Shown: positions 1 to 10,500, numbered from the stretch's first letter. The stretch is 64,000 bases of DNA from Pedobacter sp. PF22-3 (GCF_026239555.1 NZ_JAPIVP010000006.1:1-64000), one strand, 5' to 3'. Numbers and translations: made by a program. Notes: a model not told the origin generated them from the sequence alone.

Positions 1-106
1 ATTAAATTAGCAAAGAATTGATCTCCCGGTTATGATAATTAGAACAGTACAATCGGGGGGCGTATAATGATTATAACAAATCTTCAGTTAACAAAAATCT
101 CAAACA

Positions 107-145
107 AAAAAGCGATCCCCGTTTCCGGAAATCGCTTTTTTTATT
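107..145. terminator. Bidirectional rho-independent terminator
   Basis: A 10-bp inverted repeat (AAAAAGCGAT at 107-116 with ATCGCTTTTT at 131-140) has T-runs on both strands. It lies just past the stop of the minus-strand M16 peptidase gene and could also end a plus-strand transcript entering from the left edge. Bases 1-106 show no gene. Confidence 0.8.
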
Positions 146-158
146 TTTAAGCTTTGGG

Positions 159-200
159 TTTTACCTTCAACCCTCAATCTTCTAACCTTTAACCTTCTTA
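159..200. repeat. Heptad-repeat array abutting the M16 peptidase stop
   Basis: Six degenerate 7-nt units (TTTTACC, TTCAACC, CTCAATC, TTCTAAC, CTTTAAC, CTTCTTA) follow in exact register. The last unit contains the stop codon of the minus-strand gene. It belongs to the same class as the arrays at 41374, 44585, 50964, 52922, 53213 and 60269. Confidence 0.7.
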
Positions 201-3131
201 GTATCCAAAAATCTGCTCTAAAGTTAATTTAGTTACCGGGCCAAATTTTGCTACATCGGCCATGTTGATTTTCTTTTCTGAGGCTACGATACAATAGTTG
301 TAAGGTTTGCCCGAAAGATTGCTCTGGTGGAACGATTTAATATCGGCAAAAGTAAGCGGTTTAAGGTTGGCGTATTCATCAATGCGTGAATCGTGATCGA
401 AGCCTAATTTTTTATCGGCCAGATAGGTAGCAATGATATCATCTTTAGTTATACGGCTGGTTTCTATACCATTTAAGGAGTTGGCTTTAGAAAGTGCGAA
501 CGATTTATCAGACTCTGGCAAGGTGGTTAACAACTCGTTCATGCCGGCTACGGCCTCGTTCATTTTATCGGCCTGTGTACCTACATAGGCCACGGTGGTG
601 TTTTCTTTATCTTTACTTTTTGGCGTAGAATATACCGCAAAGGTAGAATAAGCCAGGGCTTTAGATTCGCGGATGGTTTGGAATACAATAGAACCCATAC
701 CACCACCAAAATAATTGTTGAACAAAGCTATTTTAGCAGTATTGGCAGGATCGTACAAGCCACTGTTGCGTACCCAACGGATTTCTGCCTGTACCATATC
801 GTAATCGGCAAAGTAAACTTTGTTCGAATCGGTTTTGGTGTACACAAATGTTTTAATTGGGGCGGTATCGGTAAATTCTTTTGCCAATGGGTGGGCCTTT
901 ACAATATCAGCAGAAAATGCCGCTAACGTTTTAGGACCATAATAAGTAATGGTGTGTTTGTAATTGGTAAGGTTATGTAAAATGTAAATCAGATCTGCTG
1001 ATTTCATATTCTTGATCTCATCATTTGTTAAGCCATAGTTGAAAGGATTGTTGGCGCCATATTGAGCATAACTCATTAAACCACTCAAAATGGAAGATTT
1101 ATTCAGTTTTGCATTTTCTCTTGATTTTAACAAACGGCCTTTTAAATCTTCTAAGGCTTTTTCGTTTGGTTTGCAATGTGCCAGAACATCTTCAACCAAA
1201 GCCACCGCTTTATCGAAATTTTCTTGTAAACCGGTAATGGAAACCGTGGTTATATCGGTACCTACGTTAACGCTATAGCTGCAGGCAATGTTATAAAATG
1301 CTTTACTGATATCTTCTGCAGAATATTTATCGGTACTGAGGAAAGATAGGTATTGCGCAGCATAAGGCAATAATTTATAATTGTAAGAGCCCATATCGAA
1401 ACGGTAACTCATGCGGAAAATGCCATTTTCGGTATTTTGTATGGCAATTACATCAGCAATGCCTGCTTTGCCAAAATTAAGATCTTTGCTATAATCTAAA
1501 AATTTAGGTGCAATAGGTGTTACCGGCGCATCGATAATATTTTTGGTAAACGGCGAAACTTCGTTTGAATTGGTTTTTACCGCTGTAATGGTTGGTTTTT
1601 CTACTTTAATAATGCTTTTATCTTCACCTTTGTGTTTTAAGATAACCGCATAGTTATTGATGAAAAATTTATTGGCAAAATCTACAATCTCTTTTTTGGT
1701 TACTTTGCCCATATCATCAGTTGAGGCCAGCATTTTATCCCACTCGGTACCACGGTTTAAGATAAAGGCATTCATGGTAGCGTTGGCACGTACGTCGTTA
1801 TTATCAAAGCCCTCTAATTCTGCAAATTTAATGTTGGCTACAGTAGCTTTGATTAAGCTTTCGTCAAACTCGCCTTTTTTAAGCAGTTCTACCTGTGCCA
1901 ACAATAACTTTTGCGCGTCTTCTAGGCTTTGCCCGGCTTTTGGCGATCCTGATAGAATGAAGATACCATAATCTTTCATGGAGTTATAACCCGCACCTGC
2001 ACGCAACATTTTTTGTTGTTGGTTGAGGTTGATATCCATTAAACCTGCTTTGCCGTTTGATAGGATGCTTCCGATGAGATCTAACAATAAACTTTGGCGG
2101 GTGGTTTGTGCAAACCCCCTGTACGCAATATATAGGTTTTCGGCACTTGGACCATAAATATCAACCTTTTGCACTTGGGTTAACGGTTTTTCTGGTGCCG
2201 GGTTGTAAAGGGCAAGTGGTTTAGGAACCATGTAGGCAAAATCTTTGTCGATTTTTTTGATCAGTTGATCGTAATTGATATCACCGCTCATAATTAGTGC
2301 CATGTTATTAGGCACATAATATTTGTTGTAATATTTTCTGATTTCGACCAACGAAGGGTTTTTTAAATGCTCGATGGTACCAATGGTGGTTTGCTGACCA
2401 TAGTTATGTGTTGGAAAAAGGGTATAAAGCATTTTCTCGTACATTTTACGGCCATCGTTATCCATACCGATGTTTTTTTCTTCGTAAACCGCTTCTAGCT
2501 CGGTATGGAAGATACGGAAAACAGGGGCGCGGAAACGTTCTGCCTGCACGGCCAAAAATTTATCAATGGCGTTTGATGGTAGGTCTTCTTCATAAACGGT
2601 TTCTTCTACCGCGGTATGTGCGTTGGTAGAGTTACTGCCGATGGATTTCATCATTTTATCGTATTCATTCGCGATAGAATAATTAGATGCTTCGCCCGAA
2701 GTTTTATCGATTTCCTTATAAATCTCTTTACGTTTGGCCGGATCGGTAGTTTTAATGTAAGTTTCGTAAAGCGCCTGGATCTTATCTAGAAGTGGTTTTT
2801 CTTTCGCGTAATTTAGCGTACCGAACTTATCGGTTCCTTTAAACAAAAGATGTTCCAGGTAGTGCGCCAGGCCGGTGTTCGTACGTGGATCGGTATTACT
2901 GCCTGCTCTTACCGCCATTTTGTAGGTAATGTTAGGCTCTTTGTTGTTTTGTGATAAGATAACCGTTAAACCGTTTTTTAAGGTGTAAAAACGTGTTTTG
3001 GTTGGATCGTTGGTTACGTATTTGTACGTGTAACCACCAGAGGTTCCTGTTTTCCATTGGTAGGTGGTTTGCGCCATAGCGGCAGCACCTGTAATGAGAA
3101 AACAAGCCAAAGTAAATAATTTAAATTTCAT
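198..3131 (-). CDS. M16 family secreted zinc metallopeptidase
   Basis: This 977-residue protein starts with a signal peptide (MKFKLFTLACFLITGAAAMA, cut before Q21) and is probably periplasmic or envelope-bound. The inverted zinc motif HYLEH (H90, E93, H94) sits in the N-terminal M16 domain, with the usual Glu-rich segment near residues 211-218 that would supply the third ligand. The second half repeats the M16 fold (around residues 560-930) without a zinc motif, as in two-domain pitrilysin-type enzymes. Residues 105-175 form a Lys/Glu-rich insertion between the motif and the Glu-rich segment. The family degrades peptides; no substrate is evident. The gene stands alone, with a promoter-like TATATTTG upstream and a strong terminator downstream. 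Confidence 0.92.
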   Translation of the reverse strand: MKFKLFTLACFLITGAAAMAQTTYQWKTGTSGGYTYKYVTNDPTKTRFYTLKNGLTVILSQNNKEPNITYKMAVRAGSNTDPRTNTGLAHYLEHLLFKGTDKFGTLNYAKEKPLLDKIQALYETYIKTTDPAKRKEIYKEIDKTSGEASNYSIANEYDKMMKSIGSNSTNAHTAVEETVYEEDLPSNAIDKFLAVQAERFRAPVFRIFHTELEAVYEEKNIGMDNDGRKMYEKMLYTLFPTHNYGQQTTIGTIEHLKNPSLVEIRKYYNKYYVPNNMALIMSGDINYDQLIKKIDKDFAYMVPKPLALYNPAPEKPLTQVQKVDIYGPSAENLYIAYRGFAQTTRQSLLLDLIGSILSNGKAGLMDINLNQQQKMLRAGAGYNSMKDYGIFILSGSPKAGQSLEDAQKLLLAQVELLKKGEFDESLIKATVANIKFAELEGFDNNDVRANATMNAFILNRGTEWDKMLASTDDMGKVTKKEIVDFANKFFINNYAVILKHKGEDKSIIKVEKPTITAVKTNSNEVSPFTKNIIDAPVTPIAPKFLDYSKDLNFGKAGIADVIAIQNTENGIFRMSYRFDMGSYNYKLLPYAAQYLSFLSTDKYSAEDISKAFYNIACSYSVNVGTDITTVSITGLQENFDKAVALVEDVLAHCKPNEKALEDLKGRLLKSRENAKLNKSSILSGLMSYAQYGANNPFNYGLTNDEIKNMKSADLIYILHNLTNYKHTITYYGPKTLAAFSADIVKAHPLAKEFTDTAPIKTFVYTKTDSNKVYFADYDMVQAEIRWVRNSGLYDPANTAKIALFNNYFGGGMGSIVFQTIRESKALAYSTFAVYSTPKSKDKENTTVAYVGTQADKMNEAVAGMNELLTTLPESDKSFALSKANSLNGIETSRITKDDIIATYLADKKLGFDHDSRIDEYANLKPLTFADIKSFHQSNLSGKPYNYCIVASEKKINMADVAKFGPVTKLTLEQIFGY

Positions 3132-3221
3132 TGAATTGTTTTTGGTTTATGAGCATGAACAGGTACCTGCTGGTTTAAGCTAAGCTTAAATACCGTATTC
3201 ATTTTTAATAAGTTATTTGCT

Positions 3222-3229
3222 CAAATATA
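3222..3229 (-). promoter_or_regulatory. Putative -7 promoter element of the M16 gene
   Basis: On the minus strand this reads TATATTTG, an exact match to the Bacteroidota -7 consensus TAnnTTTG. It lies about 90 bp before the ATG. No clear -33 TTG is seen at the usual 19-21 nt spacing. Confidence 0.4.
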
Positions 3230-3352
3230 AATGCTTTATTGCAGGGAAAGAAATAATTTTGATTTGGAAACTAAAAAGCCAGGAATAAAAGGTTTTAGTA
3301 TATAAATGGTGGTTTATTGTACCTTGAAATTATAATCTGTATTTTTACCGGC

Positions 3353-4192
3353 ATGACAAAGCAGGGCACAAAACCAACTATTTTGGTTGTAAATGACGAC
3401 GGGATTACCGCTACAGGGATAAAAAACCTAATGGAAGTAATGCAGGAGCTGGGCAATGTGGTGGTAGTGGCACCAGATAGCCCGCAGAGTGGAATGGGGC
3501 ATGCCATTACCATAGGCAAACCGATCCGTTTTGATAAGGTGGAGCTTTATGATGGAATAGAGATGTACAAATGCAGCGGAACCCCGGTTGATTGCGTTAA
3601 AATTGCCGTAAATAAGATTTTTAAGGGAAAAAAACCCGATTTATGTGTTTCGGGAATTAACCATGGCTTAAATAATTCCATTAATGTACTGTATTCGGGT
3701 ACCATGTCTGCCGCGGTAGAGGGGGCGATAGAAAAAATTCCATCTATCGGTTTTTCGCTCGATGATTTTGCGGCTGATGCCGATTTTAGCCATACCAAAA
3801 AATACATTAAAAATATTTGTGAGCAGGTTTTGGCCAATGGTTTGCCCGCAGGTACGCTTTTAAATGTGAATTTTCCGAAGGGTGAAAACTTAAAGGGGGT
3901 TAAGATTTGCCGCCAGGCCAATGCCAAATGGATGGAAGAGTTTGATGAGCGTACAGACCCTTATAAACGCCCCTATTATTGGTTAACCGGTGTTTTCGAA
4001 AATTTTGATAAAGGGGAAGATACCGATGTTTGGGCATTGGAACACGGTTATGTTTCGATTGTGCCGGTACAGTTTGATTTAACGGCACACCATGCCATAC
4101 AGGCCTTAAATAGTTGGGACTTTATAGGCAGCAGCAACTCTAAGGCTGCAGGCACTAAAGTATCAGCAGCTGATGGCATTAATTTAGGTTAA
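3353..4192 (+). CDS. surE: 5'/3'-nucleotidase SurE
   Basis: SurE is a metal-dependent nucleoside-monophosphate phosphatase of the cytoplasm. The family signatures are all present: the N-terminal acidic metal site VNDDGITATGI, the SGMGHAIT loop, the CSGTPVDCV segment and SGINHGLNNSINVLYSGT with its metal-binding Asn. The ATG at 3353 is preferred over a TTG at 3317 because the extra 12 residues are hydrophobic and precede the conserved start of the fold. The resulting 279 residues are slightly longer than usual; the tail after residue 260 is Ser/Ala-rich. A small membrane-protein gene follows 8 bp after the stop, and lpxB comes next. Confidence 0.95.
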   Translation: MTKQGTKPTILVVNDDGITATGIKNLMEVMQELGNVVVVAPDSPQSGMGHAITIGKPIRFDKVELYDGIEMYKCSGTPVDCVKIAVNKIFKGKKPDLCVSGINHGLNNSINVLYSGTMSAAVEGAIEKIPSIGFSLDDFAADADFSHTKKYIKNICEQVLANGLPAGTLLNVNFPKGENLKGVKICRQANAKWMEEFDERTDPYKRPYYWLTGVFENFDKGEDTDVWALEHGYVSIVPVQFDLTAHHAIQALNSWDFIGSSNSKAAGTKVSAADGINLG

Positions 4193-4200
4193 CCGTAATA

Positions 4201-4470
4201 ATGGAGCGCTTAAGGAAATTAAATAATTCAGTATGGTTGGGCTTGGGTATTGGTTTGCTTGTACCGGCAATCTGCTGTTCTATTGCCTGGTATATCATTC
4301 ACCATGTGGCATCTTTGGCAAAAGCCGATCTGTTATATATTGGGGGTATTGCGCTGAACGCTTACACCATGCAAACATTTTTTAAATACAATAAAGAAAA
4401 TATTGGCAGGGGCATATTGGCTGCAACATTTTTATGCGCTTTTGTGTTTTTTGCCTATAAAGTCTTTTAG
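4201..4470 (+). CDS. Small membrane protein between surE and lpxB
   Basis: This 89-residue protein has three likely membrane spans (around residues 12-34, 43-58 and 70-87) and no recognisable catalytic motif. It starts 8 bp after surE, so the two are probably co-transcribed. I do not recognise the family. The position beside surE and lpxB suggests, but does not show, an envelope role. Hydrophobicity and tight spacing support a real gene. Confidence 0.7.
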   Translation: MERLRKLNNSVWLGLGIGLLVPAICCSIAWYIIHHVASLAKADLLYIGGIALNAYTMQTFFKYNKENIGRGILAATFLCAFVFFAYKVF

Positions 4471-4492
4471 AAAGGCAGGTATAAGAGTAAGA

Positions 4493-4577
4493 ATTACCTG
4501 ATTAGGGGCGTCATTCCCAACTTGATTGGGAATCTTAAGGCTATTGCGTAAGATAAACCCCTAATGTTATCAGGTAA
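4493..4577 (+). repeat. Inverted repeat flanking a REP-like hairpin, possible terminator
   Basis: TTACCTGATTAGGGG at 4493-4507 pairs with CCCCTAATgttATCAGGTAA near 4557-4577. Between them lies the left end of the REP-like element at 4509. It follows the small membrane-protein gene and may stop or attenuate transcription before lpxB. Confidence 0.45.
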
Positions 4578-4705
4578 GCCTTTGGTGCAGGTCGGTATTG
4601 TTAATCGTAGGTAACAGGAATAGGCGCAGATGTAAATTCCGCTTTAATCTTTGGTTAAAGGCCTTTATCTCATTAAAAAGATTCCCGCCTGCGCGGGAAT
4701 GACGA
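4509..4705. repeat. REP-like doublet with inverted ends (expanded form)
   Basis: The left end begins CGTCATTCCCAACTTGATTG and the right end finishes GCCTGCGCGGGAATGACG, so the termini are inverted repeats ending in CGTCATTCC/GGAATGACG. Each end carries its own short hairpin (CCCAA..TTGGG type and CCCGC..GCGGG type). The same two ends occur back to back in a 70-bp compact form at 53028-53097. About 130 bp of unrelated sequence separates the ends here. The lpxB ATG is 39 bp downstream. Confidence 0.7.
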
Positions 4706-4743
4706 TTGTTTTTTATACAAATTTTTCTTTTAAAGATTATAAC

Positions 4744-5850
4744 ATGAAGTACTACCTCGTAGCCGGCGAAGCCTCAGGCGATTTACATGGCGCCAATTTA
4801 ATGAAAGCCTTAAAAGCTGAGGATGGCGAAGCGGTGTTCAGGTATTTTGGCGGCGATAAAATGGAAGCCGAAGGTGGAGCGTTGGTTAAACACTATGCCG
4901 ATATGGCCTTTATGGGGTTTACCGAAGTAGTTTTAAATTTACGCACCATTTTTAAAAACCTCAAGGCCTGTAAGGAAGATCTGATACAATGGAAACCTGA
5001 TGTATTGATTTTGATCGATTTTCCGGGTTTTAACTTGAAAATAGCGGAATTTGCAAAGGCCAACGGTATAAAAGTATGTTATTACATTTCGCCCAAGGTT
5101 TGGGCCTGGAACCAGAAACGGGTACTGAAAATTAAAAAGGTTGTTGATCATATGTTCTGCATCCTGCCTTTTGAAGTAGATTTTTACAGGGAATGGGGTA
5201 TGGCGGTAGACTATGTGGGCAACCCGCTATTGGATGAGATTGCCCAGTTTACACCAGATCTGAATTTCCGTAGAAACCAGCAGCTGGGCGATGAAAAAAT
5301 TATTGCCCTTTTGCCTGGTAGCCGCAAACAGGAAATAGAACGTTTGTTGCCGGTGATGTTGAGCATTACCGAACATTTTCCTGGTTATACATTTGCCATT
5401 GCCGCTGCCCCAAACTTTACCGAAACCTATTACCATCAGTTTATTGGAGCTAAAAAAGTAAAACTACTTTTTAACAATACCTATAATTTGTTGCACCATG
5501 CCCATGCTGCAGTGGTAGCATCTGGCACGGCCACGTTAGAAACCGCTTTATTTAAAGTGCCGCAGGTGGTGGTTTACAAAGGAGGGACCATTTCTATTGC
5601 TATTGCCCGGCTGTTGGTTAAAATTAAATTCATCTCATTGGTTAACCTGATCGTTAACAAAAAAATCGTTACGGAACTGATTCAGGAAGATTGTAATACG
5701 AAAAAGGTAAACGAAGAACTCAAAATGATTACGGAAGGAGCAGGCCGGGATACGATGTTAAAACATTACGATGAGCTCCTTTTACTGATGGGACAACCAG
5801 GTGCATCGGCAAAAACGGCCAGATTGATTGTAGAAAACCTGGAGAAATAA
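4744..5850 (+). CDS. lpxB: Lipid-A-disaccharide synthase
   Basis: LpxB (GT19) joins UDP-2,3-diacylglucosamine and lipid X into the lipid A disaccharide at the inner membrane face. The N-terminal LVAGEASGDLHGANLMKAL motif, the PKVWAWNQKR segment, LLPGSRKQEIERLLP and the C-terminal SGTATLETALFKVPQVVVYK nucleotide-binding region are all present. The ATG at 4744 gives 368 residues, the family length. An in-frame extension back to 4651 would only translate the REP-like repeat and is rejected. It indicates a Gram-negative outer membrane with lipid A. Confidence 0.97.
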   Translation: MKYYLVAGEASGDLHGANLMKALKAEDGEAVFRYFGGDKMEAEGGALVKHYADMAFMGFTEVVLNLRTIFKNLKACKEDLIQWKPDVLILIDFPGFNLKIAEFAKANGIKVCYYISPKVWAWNQKRVLKIKKVVDHMFCILPFEVDFYREWGMAVDYVGNPLLDEIAQFTPDLNFRRNQQLGDEKIIALLPGSRKQEIERLLPVMLSITEHFPGYTFAIAAAPNFTETYYHQFIGAKKVKLLFNNTYNLLHHAHAAVVASGTATLETALFKVPQVVVYKGGTISIAIARLLVKIKFISLVNLIVNKKIVTELIQEDCNTKKVNEELKMITEGAGRDTMLKHYDELLLLMGQPGASAKTARLIVENLEK

Positions 5851-5946
5851 AGGTTTTAAGCCTATCAGGATCAGCTACAGTATACCCAGTATTGGGTATT
5901 GATGGTGTTTTAAAACCGGGTTATTTTTAAATAAAAAAATAACATC

Positions 5947-7122
5947 ATGATTAAAGCCTCAACAATTACCCTTTTGATTGCCATTTTTTTTATTTCCAAT
6001 AAATTAATGGCGCAAACAAGATCTGATTACGATACTGTGAAAGTAAATTCGGTTCCGTATGCTAAACTTCCCGGTGATATTAAATATTTGGTAGATAGAA
6101 ACCGAAATAATTTTAGTTTCAATGAAGATATTGCATCGGCTGTTTTTTTATCAAAAGCTTCCTTTGCAGCAAATAAGCGGTGGATGACCAAAAGTGATTT
6201 TTCTGATCGCAAAAGTTTGATTTTGGATGCCAAAATTAGCCCTTACATCAATATTTCGCCTTTTAACTGGACAATAAATCTGAATAAGGAAAAGAGAAAT
6301 TACCTCCTGTTAGCGCTTTATTTTAATCCGGAATTTGAAGTGCGTATTTTTAATAACGACAAATCGGTTGGAGATAGTTCATTGCCGGTGCGTACGGCAT
6401 CATCAAGGCCAGGCGGTGAGTTGTTTATCAGTCATAGTGCACTCTATAATAAAGATAAAAACCGGAATTTTGGTTTCTCTGTTAAAGGCTATCACCATTC
6501 TAACGGTCAGGATGGCGAAGAATTTAACAGTATGGATAAAGCCTGGGGAAAAAGAGGGTATTTTAATACCTATAACGGAAATTTTAGCGATGATTTTGTG
6601 GTTGAGTTTAGCGGTATTATGTTTAATAAAAACACGGCCAATACCATTAATCAGTATTTAAAATTTGGTTACGGACAATCTTCCGGCTTGGCACCAGGAA
6701 TGAAAAAATATAAAATTTATGGTACCAATAAGCTTAATTTATTTTATACCTATAAATGGTCTCCTAAATATAGTCGTAATATAGTTGATCATAAAAATAG
6801 AAAGGTTTATAAGATAACTGAAGAAAATTATCCTGTTGAGAAATTAAGAATAGAGTTTTTTGCAAGTTTTATTACCAACCAGATGAATGTTGGCCCAATT
6901 TATAATTTATCCAGAGCAACTTTCCAGGATCGGATAAATTTTCATTCCACTTTGCACTACAGGCTGCCTGGCTTTAGTGCCGCCGGATTGTTTGTTGAGG
7001 GTGGGTATTACGGGCAGGATACCTACAATGCCTATTTTCAGCGGTCAGCTTGGTTTGCAAAAGCTGGATTGAGTTTTGGTTTATTTACTTACCCAAAGCA
7101 GGCTGATGATCTGAAAAACTAA
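5947..7122 (+). CDS. Outer-membrane beta-barrel protein, phospholipase A1-like motif
   Basis: The 391-residue product has a signal peptide ending MAQ at residue 23, and alternating polar/aromatic strands typical of a barrel. H183-H-S-N-G187 matches the HxSNG catalytic signature of outer-membrane phospholipase A (OmpLA), and the surrounding KGYHHSNGQDGEE segment is in a plausible mid-barrel place. The third catalytic residue (Asn 12 after the Ser in OmpLA) is not in the same register; N194 is the nearest Asn. I therefore call the enzyme function tentative. No partner gene is evident: lpxB lies upstream and a strong terminator downstream. It could instead be a structural barrel of unknown role. 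Confidence 0.6.
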   Translation: MIKASTITLLIAIFFISNKLMAQTRSDYDTVKVNSVPYAKLPGDIKYLVDRNRNNFSFNEDIASAVFLSKASFAANKRWMTKSDFSDRKSLILDAKISPYINISPFNWTINLNKEKRNYLLLALYFNPEFEVRIFNNDKSVGDSSLPVRTASSRPGGELFISHSALYNKDKNRNFGFSVKGYHHSNGQDGEEFNSMDKAWGKRGYFNTYNGNFSDDFVVEFSGIMFNKNTANTINQYLKFGYGQSSGLAPGMKKYKIYGTNKLNLFYTYKWSPKYSRNIVDHKNRKVYKITEENYPVEKLRIEFFASFITNQMNVGPIYNLSRATFQDRINFHSTLHYRLPGFSAAGLFVEGGYYGQDTYNAYFQRSAWFAKAGLSFGLFTYPKQADDLKN

Positions 7123-7505
7123 AACCAATAATACCCTGGCTTTGGCCGGCTTTTGGATTTAAAAGAAGTTATTTTAGCAATAACTTGTAAAAGTAAAAGC
7201 GACAATTTTAGGTTTAAAATTGTCGCTTTTTTATTTGGCCTTTGTTTTTAAAATGTCTTACCAGAGTTAAATTCTGTTCATAATTGATCGTCATTCGAAT
7301 AGTTTTATTGTTGAAATTTAGTTTTATCTGCCAACGTAACATTTTAGGTTTATTTCGTTTTTTTTAAAACAAAATGCCATTTAAGGCGTTACTAAATCGT
7401 TTTGCGGAAAACCTATTGAGAACTAATTAATCTTATTGCTCTTATTAATTTGGAGGAATTTAGCCGCATTGCGTAACTAATTATAAACTAAACTAGTGAG
7501 TGCCA
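7123..7505. other. Intergenic region before SusC1
   Basis: It holds the terminator of the barrel gene (7195-7232), then about 270 bp of AT-rich sequence. A near-consensus -7 element, TTAATTTG, lies about 55 bp before the SusC1 start. No ORF or LacI-type palindrome of the 13642 class is present, so SusC1/SusD1 may be controlled differently from the rest of the locus. Confidence 0.5.
7195..7232 (+). terminator. Rho-independent terminator
   Basis: A 16-bp perfect stem (AAAAGCGACAATTTTA with TAAAATTGTCGCTTTT) is followed by TTATTT. It ends the barrel gene's transcript. Confidence 0.88.
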
Positions 7506-10500
7506 ATGAGAAACATTTTACTCAGGACGTCAGGATTTCTATGCCTGATCCTACTTGTAAGCCCCCAGTTGTTTGCGAAAACCAATAGCAGCATTAATCG
7601 CTATTACTTTCAGCAGGATACAACTAAAAAACAAGACACAACCAAAAAAGTTCCGGTTGCTAAGCCTGCTGATAGCGTAAAGGTACCGGCAAATCCCCTT
7701 GGAGGTGCCCCTCCAACTACCAGTGCGGCTCCTGTGCCCACAAAAGCGCCTGCTGGTACTGCTGCTGCAACATCAGCTGCACAGAAAACAATTACGGGTA
7801 TAGTTTTAGACGAGAAAAAAATCGGATTACCTGGAGTTGGAATTAAAATTCAAGGTAAAACCGGAGGTGCTGTTACCCAGGAAAACGGTAAATTCAGTAT
7901 AACAGTTACAGCACCAACTGATGTACTTGTTTTCAGTTATATCGGCTATCAATCTAAATCTGTTCCGGCAGGGAATGGCGCCGCCCTTTTAACCATCAAT
8001 CTTGCACCATCAGGTGCTCAGAATTTAAGTGATGTTGTTGTGGTTGGCTATGGTACGATGAAATCTAAAGAAGTTACTTCAGCAGTAGCCCACGTAGATA
8101 CTGCCCAGTTTCGGCAAAGTGGTGCCCGGAGCCCGCTTGATTTGATACAAGGTAAAGTGGCAGGTTTGAACATCACCAGGGCGGGGAGTTCTAACCCAAA
8201 CTCAAGCCCAAGTGTGCAACTCCGTGGTGTGGTTTCAGTTGCAGGTAGTGCCAGTCCGCTTTATGTAATTGATGGTATTCCGGGCGGTAATCCGGATTTA
8301 CTTCAACAGGATGATATTTTATCGGTTGATGTATTAAAAGATGGATCTGGAGCAGCCATTTATGGTACAAGCGCAAACGCAGGGGTAATTTTGATCACCA
8401 CAAAAAAAGGCAAACCCGGACCGCCAACCTTTAATTACTCGAGCTACATCCGTAAAGAATTTGTTCAGAACAGACTGGATTTCTTATCAGCAGAAGAATT
8501 TAGGGCAAAAATCAACTCGGGAGAGATTAATGCACGTGATTACGGCGCAAGTGAAGATTTATATGGTTCACTGATTAACAAAGGTAATTTATCGCAAAAT
8601 CATAATCTTGCGTTATCAGGTGGAACCGATAAAACGAGTTATCGCGCAAGTTTAAACTACCGCGATTTACAAGGTATTGCGTTAGAAAACGGAAGGAAAG
8701 AATATACAGGTCGATTGAATATCAATCAAAAAGGATTTGATGATAAATTGAACATCCAACTAAATTTAGCTACAAATATTAATAATGCAAATTTGCTATC
8801 CAATGGTTCAACGTCAGATTTTTTTAACAATGAGCTAAACAGAAGTGGTTGGGAAGAAGAGCTGGGGAAAAACCCGACTAAGCCGATTTATAATTCAGAT
8901 GGTTCATATTACTACGATAATCAAAGTACAAACCAATATGCCAGATTATTTAATAACACCAGTTACCGCAAGCAGCAAACCACATCAGCAGATTTAAAAG
9001 CTGATTTTGACATCACTAAAGGATTAAAAGCAAGTGTTTTCGGATCTATGCAGCGTAACAGTTATTTAGATGGTGGATATGCAACCTTGGCAAGTGAAGA
9101 TTCTTTCGAGAATAGTGATTACCCTAGCGGTGGTTATGCTTTCAAAAATAATTTCCTTTCTCAGGCCTATGCCTTTGAACCTACTTTACAATATAATACG
9201 GTTGTTGCAGATAAACATTCTTTTACTGCATTGGCAGGATACAGTTATCGTTATAATATTGAAGAAGGCGCCAGAATGAGTACCCGTGGTTTTCTGAACG
9301 ATCAGTTCAATGAAGATAATATGGAAGTTGGACAGGCATTAGCAGATGGAAAAGCATCAATGGGCAGTTATAAAAACGACAATACGCTAATTGCATTTTT
9401 CGGAAGAGTTAACTACGCGTTTGATAATAAGTATTTGGTACAATTGATTTTAAGGCGTGAAGGTTCTTCCCGTTTCGGTGATAATAACAAATGGGGAAAT
9501 TTTCCGGCAGTATCATTAGGCTGGAATGTTACCGAAGAAAAATTCATGGAAAACGTAAAATGGGTTAATTATTTGAAATTAAGAGCCGGTTATGGTGTAA
9601 CGGGTAACTCTGGTTTTGCAAATAATGCATCAAGGGTAACACTTGGTCCGGGTGGAAAATATTTATATCCTGATGGCAGCTACCGCGAAACTTATGGGCC
9701 AACACGTAACCCAAATCCATTTTTGAAATGGGAATCGAAACGTGAAACCAACATCGGTGCCGATTTTACATTGTTCAATAGCAAGTTAACAGGTTCATTA
9801 GATTTGTTTGATAGAACAACTAAGGATTTGTTAGATCTTTACACTACACCTCAACCGCCATATATTCAAAACCAGATTTATGCCAACGTAGGTAATATTT
9901 CTTCAAGGGGTATCGAACTTGCTTTAAGTTATCAGGCAATCAAAACCAAGGATTTTACTTTCAGCATGGATTTTACAGGAAGTACCATTAAAAACACCTT
10001 GAATTCTTACTCGAATGATGTTTTTGCAGTGAAGTTTAAAACGTTTGGTGGTATTGGTGGTGCAGGAGATTTGGGCGATGCCATTACCACTTACGAAGGA
10101 GAAGAGGTAGGTATATTTTATGGGAAGCGTTTCGCCGGTTTTGATGCTAATGGAAAATGGCTTTTCTATAATAGAAACGGACAAGCCGTTCGCAATGATC
10201 AGATCAACAATTCTAAAGATAAAAACTTAACAGATCTTGCTCCTCTGGGAAATGCCATACCTAAATATTACGCTTCATATACAGCGAATTTTACTTATAA
10301 AAACTTTGATTTCAGGGTTTTTCTGAGAGGTAAGTTTGATTATAAAATTTTAAATACTACCGCATTAACATACGGAAACCCTTTTGTTACGGGTTCTAAT
10401 TATTTACGGGATGCTTTTGGGAAGTATAGTGAAATCAACGATACCTTTATGTATTCAGACTATTACCTGGAAAACGGAACCAATGTTAAAATTGATGAGG

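Noticed and set aside
4651..4743. N-terminal extension of LpxB
   Set aside because: The extra 31 residues would be encoded by the REP-like repeat and upstream of the conserved LVAGEASGD start.
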